Assembly (NCBI GenBank): GCA_950097015.1
Contig: CATNEN010000038.1
Location: 16,822,001 to 16,886,000 of the forward strand
Length of the DNA stretch: 64,000 nucleotides
Direction of reading: 5' to 3'
From: Macrostomum hystrix
Taxonomy: Eukaryota; Platyhelminthes; Macrostomidae
Shown: one piece after another, positions 36,402-47,700 of the stretch
How the letters are laid out: the number at the start of each line of letters is the position of its first letter
How positions within the stretch are numbered: position 1 is the first letter of the stretch
Position numbers and translations under genes: made by a program
The notes under the pieces: model-generated
Seen by the model: the letters and a program-made list of their open reading frames with translations, nothing else
Told to the model about the DNA's origin: nothing
The model's database searches: none

Positions 36402-36909
36402 ATCGTCCAGCTTCCTAAACTTATTCTTTCCAAATTTCTGTTCAGAAGAAAATCTCGTGGCTTTTTATAGTCGGAAAGGAAATTGCTTTTCTTTCCTGGC
36501 CAATTCTCGAAATCGGGCAAATATTTGCCGCATTAGAATAGCCAATCATTTGCGGTCCAATGGGCTGCGACTTGTTCGAGGTCTGAAAAGACAATTTCTA
36601 GGAGATTTTTCCACCATTATCGAATGAGATGGGAAATTTCCTCTTGACTGCAGGCTTGTTCCAAAACTAAACCTTTTTTAGCCAATCAGAACTAGTTAAT
36701 GCACGGTTGACCTCCCGAGAGATCAGTGAAAATGTCAAGGGCAATTTCTGCTGCTAATCACTTGTCCACTGATTCGAAAAAGCTTATCCACTCGATTCAA
36801 GCCTGAACAGTTTGTCACCTTTTCTTGGAAATACATGCTGTGTTTAAAATAGCAGATCAGCCCTAAGCGGAAATAACAAAAGCGCTTTATACCACATACG
36901 ATACATATT

Positions 36910-37835
36910 GGGAGACAGATTTCATGTAAATGCGAGATAGAATTTCATAGAAATACCACACAGAAATTCGTAGAAATGCGAGACAGAATTTCATAGAAAT
37001 TACAGAAATTCATTGAAATACAAGACAGATTTTCATAGAAATACCAGACAGATTTTCATAGAAATACAAGACAGGTTTTCATAGAAATACCAGACAGAAA
37101 TTAATAGAAATACCAGACAGAATTTCTTTGAAATACCAGACAGGTTCTCATAGAAATACCAGACAGAAATTCGTAGAAATAGAAATTCGTAGAAATACCA
37201 GACAGAATTTGATAATGATACCAGACAAATTTTCATAGAAATACCATTGTGCCAGATGTATACCATTGTGTCTGGATGTGCCAGACAGATTTTCATAGAA
37301 ATACCAGACAGAATTTGATAATGATACCAGATAAATTTTCATAGAAATACCAGATAGATTTTCATAGAAATACCAGACAGATTTTCATAGAAATACCACA
37401 CAGAAATTCATAGAAATACGAGACAGAAATTCGTAGAAATGCGAGACAGAAATTCATAGAAATACGAGACAGAAATTCGTAGAAATGCGAGACAGAAATT
37501 CATAGAAATACGAGACAGAAATTCGTAGAAATGCGAGACAGAAATTCATAGAAATACGAGACAGAAATTCATAGAAATGCGAGACAGAAATTCGTAGAAA
37601 TGCGAGACAGAAATTCATAGAAATGCGAGACAGAAATCCATAGAAATACGAGACAGAAATTCATAGAAATACGAGACAGAATTTCATAAAAATTACCAGA
37701 CAGAATTTCATAGAAATGGAGACAGAAATCCATAGAAATACGAGACAGAAATTCATAGAAATACGAGACAGAATTTCATAAAAATTACCAGACAGAATTT
37801 CATAGAAATGGAGACAGAACTTCATAGAAACAGCA
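36910..37835. repeat. 23-bp minisatellite upstream of the monooxygenase gene
   Basis: Roughly 38 units of AGAAATTCATAGAAATACGA plus GAC, with variants (TTCGTAG, AATTACCAG, GATTTTCATAG). Variants form sub-domains. The unit starts about 0.5 kb from the monooxygenase start codon. Short repeat-derived open frames on the minus strand are artefacts. Confidence 0.93.
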
Positions 37836-38324
37836 TTACAGAGAAAAATATTTTTTCTGAGTTTTATAATATTGCATAACTTCACACAAGAAAAATGAAA
37901 AAACTTCTCTACCGACAATTAATGCATCATTTTTGCACATCAATAGTAGTGCCTCCATCCGACAGCTGTATCTAATCTATAGCCGCAATAGCCATCCAGT
38001 TGCTAATGCATAAGTCAGATGTATTTGCTGCAATTGCTTCACTAAAGATCCCTGGACCTGTCAAGCACAGATTTCGGATAAGTGGTCTGCCAAAAAAATC
38101 CAAACGATATGAATCTGAAAACACCTGGACACACTTGCATCAACTCAACAAATGTCTATTCCTATTCAGGATAGAAATGTTTCAATCAATATTAGATGGT
38201 TCATTGAGCATTCTCTGATCGAAAACAGATGAGAGCTTCACTTCAATTACCATACATTTTTGTTTAGATGCATTAGCGCGAGTTTTTTTGTTATCTCTAT
38301 TAGTAAATTCCATATACTCGCAAC

Positions 38325-38655
38325 TTGAAGGCAGTGGGTTCGATTCCCCACTAAAAAATTTAAATTTGCGTCAAATTTAGCAAGAACCACTTAACTCTGC
38401 GTTCTTCAGGTCATCCAGCTGTTATTTTTTAGTGTAAAAATTATTTTTAGTGTAAAAATAAAATACGAGCTACTACTAGGTGCCAGAATTCGCTGGGTTA
38501 ATTCGAGGGTGGGTCTGGCGTCCTCAAATAATCCTTTATATAGATTAGCCGAACAGCCGTAAGCTGCCTTTCAGATGCGCCGCGCAATAGCTGTGGCTGC
38601 ATGTGCCTTAAATTACGGTGGCTGCACGTACATCTGCTCTAATTAAGGCAGGTGT
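38325..38655 (+). mobile_element. Diverged SINE family B-like copy
   Basis: A B box GGGTTCGATTCCCC near 38337 is followed by a body ending GAGGGTGGGTCTGGCGTCC, GCCGCGCAATAGCTGTGGCT, CATCTGCTCTAATTAAGGCA. These match the tail of the PKC-intron family B copy. An A box is not clear. Confidence 0.5.
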
Positions 38656-38689
38656 AATAAAAAAGTAAAAACTACACCAAATTATAAGC

Positions 38690-39345
38690 AAAGCCAAACG
38701 TCGACGCTTTGCAAATTCGCAAGTGCGGCAGTTGCAGGACTTGGCGCACTCGGGGGCTGCTGCGCACGCCTCGCGATATCGTCACATCTAGGCCCTGAGT
38801 CCGCGGCACTGTCGCCTGGGCCTGCCGATCGTACTGCGGCTTGGCCTGTCGGTTGCAGGTCCGAGCGGAGTCTGCGAGTGCCGCCAGACGCTAGACGAGT
38901 TCGACAACCTGTCCTGCAACCGCGCGGCCTCGCTGCTATCGCCGCGGTTAACGAGCTGAACCCCAAATCCGCAACTTGCTGGGCGAAGCCTTCATGTGGC
39001 CGGGCCGGGCGGCACGCGACTCGCGATTGAAGTTCAAAGGTCACTGCAGCTAGTCGTGTCCTTCGAGCGAGGACGGCCAGTAGGCAGCTGGGACGCGATA
39101 TTCATTCACAACTGCGCCCCAAGCTACCTGCGTGTCTCTGCTGTCGCCGTCCGGGCTTCCACTTCCGCCGCTAAGACGGGCAATGCCGCAAGTACGAGTA
39201 TGCCGACCCGAGCGACCGCTTCGATTTGCGCTCAGCAGTCGGCGCTGCACTGCATGAGCCTTCGGCCGGTCCAGCGCTGGGGCTGGCCTACAGCATCGAG
39301 GCGCAGACCGGCGAGCGCGGGGGTGCGCAATGTTAACAATTTAGT
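38690..39345 (+). pseudogene. GC-rich coding-like relic, possibly laminin/netrin N-terminal domain
   Basis: A 650-bp GC-rich island inside AT-rich DNA with coding-like composition but no long frame. Read across frames on the plus strand it gives VCECRQTLDEFDNLSCNR, then LQLVVSFERGRPVGSWDAIF, then FHFRR and QCRKYEYADPSDRF, then a segment ending LGLAYSIEAQTGERG. The order recalls the LamNT domain of netrins/laminins (the YVxLxF-RP and QCRK regions), but identity is weak and I hold it loosely. Several stops and frame changes imply decay. It could instead be exons I failed to join. Confidence 0.3.
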
Positions 39346-39359
39346 TAAAATTGTTAACT

Positions 39360-40218
39360 AAAAAATACTATTTATTCATTCTTTGTATTTAGTAATTTGA
39401 AAAATCATTGCAAGCACTTTTCTGTTGCAATATTTGCATACTCATTTTTACGCATACTCGTTATCAATTTTCTAAGCTTCTACTTTAACTTATAGCATAT
39501 ACTGTCACTTCTATCTTACCTCAACTAATTGATTCATTTATAAATTGTTCGTTCGTGCGTCACAGCTCACCATGAATTTGCAATATATTCTACTTATTTA
39601 TCCTAACTTACACTTAAGAATATCCTGATCACTCGCGTTTATTACGACTTTTCTCGCGATAATTTTGAGCTAATTCAAACTAGTCAGGCGCGGTCTTTTT
39701 GTGCAGAGAGAGAGCTAGCGCAGAAAAAGTAACTAAACCACCTTGTTACCTGTGGCGTAGGGAAGGGGATGGGGGTGTATCCCCCCGAGCAGCCGCCAAT
39801 TTTTTTTAAATACCTTTTTTCTAGTATATGATGGGCAATGGCATTTTTCAGCAACAAACCATGCAATACTTTAAGATTTAGAATTTCTTTTTCCCTCCCA
39901 TGGGGCGGCCTATCCGCCGAAGAAAATTTCTGGCTACGTGGTTGCTTGCTACTTGCAAGTATCGTAAGATCCTTTATTGTCAGGAATTGCTCCTTTTTTA
40001 ATCTCAATTCATATTTCAAATTTCTTTGCACCGTCTCACAAACTCTTATTTATAATTTATGTACTTTCAAGTTATGCCTTTATGTATTTTTTTAAATTAT
40101 TATCTCATTCTCGTGTAGTTATGTATTCTTATGATGTATTGGTAGCGAAAAATTAGTGCCCGAGTGACAAGACACTGTATGTATATTACCATTACTGAAT
40201 TGACTGATTAATTTTAGT
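39360..40218. other. AT-rich intergenic DNA
   Basis: No gene seen. A short C/G-rich patch (GGGGGTGTATCCCCCCGAGC, 39770-39790) can form a hairpin and may be part of an unclassified element. Short open frames here lack any family resemblance. Confidence 0.35.
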
Positions 40219-40226
40219 TTCTAGTC

Positions 40227-40498
40227 AATACATGCGCAATCTCCCAAATCGTAGCCAACCGTGCAACTTAGTTTTTGCTCTCATTTGCGACTTAGTTCGT
40301 TTCATTGCTCTATTTACAACTTAGTTTGCTCTCATTTGCTCTCTTCTTCTCTCCCCTTTTTCCTTTTCTTCACGCTTTCCTTTTTTGTCCCTTGGTCCCC
40401 CCTTTGATTTTTTTGCACTTGGTTGATTGGTTTTTGTGACTTACCTTGCTTGGCCCTTGTTTCACCTGGCCGGGTTGGCCGGGTGTTGCGCATGTATG
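40227..40498 (-). mobile_element. hAT-type MITE, copy 2 (272 bp)
   Basis: Inverse orientation to copy 1. The ends are AATACATGCGCAA and GTTGCGCATGTATG (first base mutated at the left). It is flanked by a perfect 8-bp duplication TTCTAGTC (40219-40226 and 40499-40506). The interior matches copies 1 and 3 in reverse. Confidence 0.92.
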
Positions 40499-40506
40499 TT
40501 CTAGTC

Positions 40507-41891
40507 ATATACTCATACTAAGACTAGATTGGAGTTGCCTTATCTCAACACCTACTCTAGGCCCTTCTCTCAACAAACACTCAATAAAAAATTAGTTTTA
40601 ACTCTTTAATAGGCTACTCTATACTCTTTATAAGTTAGACACAATTCAACCAACTTTGTTTCAATTCAACTGGGTTATTTGGTATATTCTTGCAAAAGCT
40701 TAGTGGCAAAACACTGGTCCAGAAAATAGTAAAGTTTAGACAATAAGAGCTGAAATATATATAGCCTCAGGGGAGGGAAGATGCAGTGTATTATAACAGG
40801 ATATGGCATTTAAACAAATTGAAGTAAACTAGGCCTAGTATTATAAGCAAATTGTAGCACAAGTTTAAATTGTATTATAAAGTAAGTAACATTGAATAAA
40901 ATAGTCTGCCACAACTTGGCTTCCCTTACATGATTTTTCAAACAAGCAAAAAAGCAAGTGAGAAAAATGCATGGACATGGATAAAAGTAAAAAGGCATAA
41001 AATGATGCATATATGGTCACAAAAAGGCAATAAAATTAAAACTTAGATAGAAGTAAAGGTAAAATTATCCAAAACAACAGATAGGTGGCAAGGGAACATT
41101 GCATAGCTAGGCTAGCAACATGGCCAACCACCTGGCCCTAATGTTCAAAAATTTATATTTAGTGGGTAGGCAAGATTGCACAAATTGAGTTCTTGGGATA
41201 AGGAATGGCTCTATTCGAAGCAGCTATAGCATACTCTAAATTGAAGATACGACATAGAACATCTATTGGATCAAACAGATCATAATGCTAAGGACACAGC
41301 TTGGTACATGTGGCAATGTCCAAAAATTGTGTTTAAAAATTAAATTTTGCATTTTAGGTGCTCATTGTCTATTGAGAGGAAGATAATCAGAACAGCCTAT
41401 AGGTTATTTGCCAGGCTTTTGTCAAATATGATGCAACACTGGTGGTAGAGGACCTAGTGGCTGTGGCTTTAGCTACTGCTGATGCTGTTTGCCAATCTGC
41501 AGGATTGCTGGATCACCTAGGTGAATTGTTCTGATCTGCTCAATTGCTGCTGCTGCTGCAGTGGAACCAGTTGCATTGGTTTGGCATAGTTCTGCAATGG
41601 CTTCAGGGCTGTTGGTGTGTACAGTGACAGGCTGGATTAACAGGTGATGATGGTGGCTTACAGTTGGTGTTGTTTGCCAACTTTGGCTTGGTAGGTTGTC
41701 TTAGTGGTAGTGCAACAATTGCCTTGTGATCTACAACTTTGCAACTTAGATCTACAACTAAAGATCTATAAAGTTCTTAACTTAAGAACCTAACATGTCA
41801 CATCCTAAATAAATGTATTCAATTTGGTTTCTTTATATATATTTGTATCTTCTTGGCACTCTGCATGTCTGGAATAAAAGTTTGCCTGCAT
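40507..41891. other. AT-rich intergenic DNA with no supported gene
   Basis: No conserved frame was recognised. A CTG-rich stretch (41535-41560) gives only short frames. Nothing links it to the flanking MITEs. Confidence 0.35.
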
Positions 41892-42172
41892 CATACATGC
41901 GCAACACCCGGCCGACCCGGCCAAACCGGCCGGGTGAAACGAGGGCCAAGCAAGGTAAGTCGCAAAAACCAATAGACCAAGCGCAAAAAAATCAAAGGGG
42001 GGACCAAGGGACAAAAAAGGAAGGCGTGAAGAAAAGGAAAAAGGGGAGAGAAAAAGAGAGCAAATGAGAGCAAACTAAGTTGTAAATAGAGCAATGAAAC
42101 GAACTAAGTCGCAAATGAGAGCAAAAACTAAGTCGCATGGCTGGCTAAGATTTGGGAGGTTGCGCATGTATG
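41892..42172 (+). mobile_element. hAT-type MITE, copy 3 (281 bp)
   Basis: Full TIRs CATACATGCGCAAC / GTTGCGCATGTATG. Flanked by GCCTGCAT (41884-41891) and GCCTGTAT (42173-42180), a 7/8 match. Internal purine-rich block and CTAAGTYGCAAATGAGAGC repeats are shared with copy 1. Confidence 0.92.
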
Positions 42173-42844
42173 GCCTGTATGCTTGATAGATAAGGAGAAG
42201 GGCATACAGATATTTGATAGATTTCTGTATAGGGTAGTGCCTTACATTGTGCAAAATTTTGCCAAGCCATGCTACACTTTTGCTCCCTGTTATTTGCTCA
42301 CAATAAAAGAGTTGAATGCATGGTTGATTTTCACATTATACCCCAATAGCTTTAGGGAAAAATATAAGCAAATAGTGTTTTAATAAGCAACTATGGGAGC
42401 TAGTTACTATTGGTTTTTGTTTATATGTTTATTTGGTAAGAAGTTTTTTCAAGCAAGTAAATGGCTACTTATTTAAATTTTGTTTATTGAATACTCTTAC
42501 ATTGCAGCTTCAAAACTCTGAATATTAAGAAAATGTTCCTTTAGATTTGTAACAAAAATATGCAAGAAACATTGATAGTCAGTTGATAAAAAGTATTATG
42601 CCTAATTATGAGCACTGGGTATGTTGCTAGAGATACCATAGGCAATGAAGGATCCCTAGTCCTGGCTTAGATTTCATAGTTAGCCAGTACACTGAACAGG
42701 TCCAATCAAAAGTCTCTGCTTGTTGCTTAGGTTGCACTCTTAGTAGGGCCATGGAATCAAAAAACAACAACAGCTCATGCAGATGCAGATGCAACATGCA
42801 GATAACTGTTTAATAAAAAATGAAAATGAATAAACCAATTAACT

Positions 42845-43100
42845 TAATGGCCTCAATTTGTCCACATGTGCGGCTGACAGCACAGCCACAGTTATTGAAC
42901 TGCACATCGGAATGCTGCATCGTGGCTATTCAGTCTATGGACTGGGGGGATGCCACAACAACCCTCTATTACCCCAATTAATGCGGGGACCCACCCAACA
43001 GCTGGTAGAACTGCTGCAATCCAGAATTAGGAGTCTTGCTATTGGACAAAAACTGTTCTAGTGGAGTCGAGAATCGAACCCCGAACTTTAAATTTATAAT
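42845..43100 (-). mobile_element. SINE family B copy (reverse), near full length
   Basis: CCACATGTGCGGCTGACAGC, then CTATTCAGTCTATGGACTGG, ACCCCAATTAATGCGGGGAC and the reversed B box GAGAATCGAACCCCGAAC. The best copy for a family B consensus. It lies about 180 bases upstream of NIP7. Confidence 0.8.
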
Positions 43101-43240
43101 GGCTCAATAATGACCTGTTATTTATTTATATTTCTAATAGTGCATTGGTGAAATGGTGCCAGTGTGAGCTGCTAGGATAGAAATTTTAGTGAATTCGGCC
43201 AGGGCCAAAGTCTACATATTAAACTTTTTATAATACTATT

Positions 43241-43275
43241 ATTGTTTTACAGATCTCTTTTAGTTCAATTAAACA
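43241..43275 (+). promoter_or_regulatory. Splice-acceptor-like site before NIP7 (5' UTR intron or trans-splice site)
   Basis: ATTATTGTTTTACAG ends at 43252, followed by a 23-base leader to the NIP7 ATG. With no coding exon upstream, this is either the 3' end of a 5' UTR intron or a spliced-leader acceptor. The sequence alone cannot tell. Confidence 0.45.
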
Positions 43276-43821
43276 ATGCGACCACTAACAGAAGATGAAA
43301 CTAAAGCTGTTTTTGAAAAGCTGTCCAAATTTATTGGCGACAGTTTGACAGCGCTGCTACAGCGCGCCGATCAGCAGTACTGCCTTCGCCTGCACCGCTG
43401 CCGAGTCTACTACGCCCCGGAGCCAACAATGAAGCGTGCGGCCAATGTTCAACACAAACAGCTGCTGAGTTTCGGCACCTGCCTAGGCAAATTCACCAAG
43501 TCTAATAAGTTTCACCTGCAGGTGACCGCTTTAGATTTCTTGGCGCCCTACGCTAAAAATAAAATCTGGCTGAAACCGTCCGCCGAGCAGCAATTCCTCT
43601 ATGGCCATCACGTGACCAAGGCTGGCCTGGGCCGCATCACGGACGCCACCCCGCAGTACGCCGGCCTTGTTGTGTACTCTATGAACGATACACCGCTTGG
43701 CTTCGGAGTGGCGGCCAAGTCTACTCTGCAGTGCCGCAAAGCTGATCCAATGGCTTTGGTCTGCTTTCATCAGGCTGATATTGGCGAATATATTCGCAGC
43801 GAGGCCACCTTGTTTGGCTGA
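43276..43821 (+). CDS. NIP7: 60S ribosome biogenesis factor NIP7
   Basis: A 181-residue intronless frame, the usual NIP7 length (about 180). NIP7 acts in the nucleolus in pre-rRNA processing and 60S assembly, and binds RNA through its C-terminal PUA domain. The start [21 protein letters not shown] is the family's invariant opening, so the start is secure. Other conserved blocks are [30 protein letters not shown], of which LGTC-like and VTALD are diagnostic, then [33 protein letters not shown] and [15 protein letters not shown]. It overlaps no other gene. The 5' side has a likely splice acceptor and a SINE. The 3' side has a 35-bp array about 150 bases after the stop. Nothing in the sequence suggests decay. 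Confidence 0.97.
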   Translation: MRPLTEDETKAVFEKLSKFIGDSLTALLQRADQQYCLRLHRCRVYYAPEPTMKRAANVQHKQLLSFGTCLGKFTKSNKFHLQVTALDFLAPYAKNKIWLKPSAEQQFLYGHHVTKAGLGRITDATPQYAGLVVYSMNDTPLGFGVAAKSTLQCRKADPMALVCFHQADIGEYIRSEATLFG

Positions 43822-43974
43822 CCTGTTTTGTTAGCTGATTGATTGTCAAACTATTGATTTTTTATTGACGCATTTTAAAATACCATTGGCCTAAAGTGCT
43901 CTTTTAAATTCTAGGTGGCTAGACTAGACTTGTTGACTGTTACAAGATAAAGTAGACGGACTTGTTCAGCGATA

Positions 43975-44265
43975 ATGATGGAAGCTGGTTAGCCAGGTTT
44001 CCCCTGCTGCAACTGGAAGCTGGTTAGCCAGGTTTCCCCTGCTGTAACTGGAAGCTGGTTAGCCAGGTTTCCCCTGCTGTAACTGGAAGCTGGTTAGTCA
44101 GGTTTCCCCTGCTGCAACTGGAAGCTGGTTAGCCAGGTTTCCACTGCTGTAACTGGAAGCTGGTTAGTCAGGTTTCCCCTGCTGCAACTGGAAGCTGGTT
44201 AGCCAGGTTTCCACTGCTGCAACTGGAAGCTGGTTAGCCAGGTTTCCATTGCTGTATCTGAAAGT
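43975..44265. repeat. 35-bp minisatellite downstream of NIP7
   Basis: Eight units containing AACTGGAAGCTGGTTAGCCA then GGTTTCCCCTGCTGT. Single-base variants (TAGTCA, TTTCCACTG, TTTCCATTG) mark individual units. Confidence 0.95.
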
Positions 44266-44489
44266 GTTAAAATTTTCGTCATCGCTATTTTGTTGTTCAT
44301 CTACCCTTAAATAGTTTGGCACATTCTAGCAAAATATACACGCGAATCTTATGTTTCGCATGCGTTACCATTGTTGTGGGTCAGTTGCAGCATTGCATGA
44401 GAGTTGCATTGATTGTAATCATTAATGTGAATATATTTAGTTCGTCCTTACTAATTTTTAAGTTCACTTATTTCAATTTTAGGTTAGAA

Positions 44490-44600
44490 AGACAGCTTAA
44501 AACTCAGTTGTTGAAGCTTCGGACTTTTAACGGGAAGGTCAGGAGTTCTATTCTTTGCCCAGGGGATGCAAGACATTAAACAGTTTAGTGTTTAATTTCA
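44490..44600 (+). mobile_element. Diverged tRNA-derived SINE fragment, family B-like
   Basis: AACTCAGTTGTTGAAGCTTC, then GGAAGGTCAGGAGTTCTATTC resemble A and B box regions. The following GCCCAGGGGATGCAAG resembles the reverse copy in the monooxygenase intron near 35.0 kb. Confidence 0.4.
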
Positions 44601-44761
44601 CCAAGCTTATGAATACCGGCATCAGTTTATTTCTACTAATCTTTCATTCGTTCTTTATTTCAGTGCGTAAATATTATTTTAACTGTGCAATTTCAGCCCG
44701 TTAGTTTACTAAGTAGTAGTATAGTGAGCATTTTGTGTACTACTAAAACTATTGCGGACTC

Positions 44762-47700
44762 ATGGAAGAAACCGATTCAGCCGAGAAGGTTATGAAGAAT
44801 GCTCTTTTAGCTGAGATTCAAGTGAGTTGACTTTCTTTTTGATTTTCTGACACTTTAAAACATTTTTGGCATGACAAATTTGAATTAATTCAAAAGAAAT
44901 CTTAATTAGATAGTAATACAGTAAGATAGTCAAGTAATACTTATCTACTAAAGATAATAAGATAATACCCGTTCTTATCCATATGGACTTCTCATTGTAT
45001 CTTGAGCATGTTATATTTTATCGCGAATACTTAACATCATCATTCGAACATCAATTTGCAATCAAGTGTATGCAATCATGTATTAGGCTTAGGTGGCTTC
45101 TTGGCCTTGAATAATGATAGACTGTTACTTGACCTTGGCTATGCACTTATTGTCACGTGACTGTCCCGTGACTGCACGGAATCTAACTTTTAATGTAGCA
45201 TCAAACATCGCGTGATGTTTGACCTTGACGCATGAACAGTTAAACAAATCCTACAGTATCAAGCATTGCGTGATGTTTGACCTTGACGCATGAACAGTTA
45301 AACAAATCCTACAGTATCAAGCATCGCGTGATGGTTGACCTTGACGCATGAACAGTTAAACAAATCCTACAGTATCAAGCATTGCGTGATGGTTGACCTT
45401 GACGCATGAACAGTTAAACAAATCCTACAGTATCAAGCATCGCGTGATGGTTGACCTTGACGCATGAACAGTTAAACAAATCCTACAGTATCAAGCATCG
45501 CGTGATGGTTGACCTTGACGCATGAACAGTTAAACAAATCCTACAGTATCAAGCATCGCGTGATGGTTGACCTTGACGCATGAACAGTTAAACAAATCCT
45601 ACAGTATCAAGCATCGCGTGATGGTTGACCTTGACGCATGAACAGTTAAACAAATCCTACAGTATCAAGCATTGCGTGATGTTTGACCTTGACGCATGAA
45701 CAGTTAAACAAATCCTACAGTATCAAGCATCGCGTGATGTTTGACCTTGACTCATGAACAGTTAAACAAATCCTACAGTATCAAGCATTGCGTGATGGTT
45801 GACCTTGACTCATGAACAGTTAAACAAATCCTACAGTATCAAGCATCGCGTGATGTTTGACCTTGACTCATGAACAGTTAAACAAATCCTACAGTATCAA
45901 GCATCGCGTGATGTTTGACCTTGACGCATGAACAGTTAAACAAATCCTACAGTATCAAGCATCGCGTGATGGTTGACCTTGACTCATGAACAGTTAAACA
46001 AATCCTACAGTATCAAGCATCGCGTGATGTTTGACATTAACGAATTTACTTTAAAACATTGTGGCTTATAATATTTCAACATAAGAAGTAAAGTGAAAAA
46101 TTACTACGCTACTTTTCTATAAAAAGCTACGACTAAAATGTGAATAGGAATTCCTTAATCCTTAGGAAACTTTGTTACTACTGATCTTCTTCATAAGTAG
46201 TCTCTAACATTATTCCTTGCGCCAACAATTTTATAATTTAGGCGAACGAAGCCGACATACAAGAGGCGGAGAAGATTCTTAACAAAAAGCTGTCACTTCT
46301 TAGCCTGATTGCCAGCTGTTTGAATGGCCAGGAGTTTGAGGACTTTTGCCCGGTGCCGAGGATCTGCGATTCGGTGGGCATTTTTCTCTTCATTTTAGTG
46401 GGATGAAATTGCGTATTATGGTTTTAGGAATATTTTTAGATGACTTTATTCAAAACAATTGACCCAACTGGACCAGATGTGCAGCAGACAGCCCAGCTGC
46501 AGCTATGGCTTTTCAGCCCACGGACAGGCTCTCGCAGGGGCTTCGCACCCACCCTCAATTAACCCCCCGCAAGTCTTGAAAAAAAACTTATTTTCAAGTG
46601 GAATCAAGAATCGAACCCCCGACATTCAGGTTGTGAGGCTGGGGATCTAGGGATTGCAGTTGTGGGAATATTATCCGAAGATAGTTGGAGTATTGAGTGA
46701 GCATGACACTTCCAGGAAATGATTCGACTAATCGACTCCGTTGACTCATCCCAGTCACCTGCCGACAATGTCCTCCACGCCGCCGTCCCGCTAACGTTGC
46801 GCGATGCGATTTCGTCAAGCCAAGCTAACCTGGGTGTGTCAGTCGAATGTCACAGCCTCAGACAGTTTGTGTTTCATCAGTACTGGCTTGTGTGTGCCAG
46901 TCTGAATCTTTCAAGGTAAGACGCTTTTTTATGTACAGTTGGTTACGGCTTATATCTTTAGATAGAATCAAATCAGTCGATGGTTGTTATGAGAACAGTC
47001 GATAATAATAATAATAATAATAAAAAATAATAATAATAATCAATAATAATATCAGGAAGGCTGGGGCAATGGCACATCATTTGGTGACACTAGACCCGCA
47101 GCCAGTGGAGGCAATTCTGTCCATTTCGCTGATTGCTGAGCACACGCTGACACAGGTGTGTACATCTGCCCTGCTTTCTCATCGTCAGGCAGTGTACACT
47201 CTCACTGTGCCTTGGAGGTTGACCCTTAAGGGCGTAAATTGTACGACAAGCCCCCAAGCCTTCTCTACGCGGCTGCGCCCCAAATAAATGGGGTCTTGCC
47301 GCGGAATCGAGCTCAGGGACCTTGGTGCGAGAGGCAAATGCGTAAACCGCTCTTCCACTGACCCCCTAGACAACAGTCGATGGTTTCAGGTTATGAGAAC
47401 AGTCGATGGTTGGTATTTGAGCAGTCGATGGCTAGTATAAAAAATTAGCTTTGATGTTTCGCAGGCAATCCTCAGCTGAGCAGACCAGCAGAGCAGAAGC
47501 TGGTCCATTGTTAGTCTCACTGCAGCTGCTGCCCCTGAGCACACCTGGTTTGTGTAGCGACTCAAACAGTGCTCAGCAACAGCACAGCTGCTCATGGTGG
47601 CACAGCGACGATTTAACAATTGCCGACAGTCAGCTCAACGCAGACAGCTGCCAATTTAATCTTACCGCCTGGTGTCAACGCGAAGGCGTCCTTGGCGACG

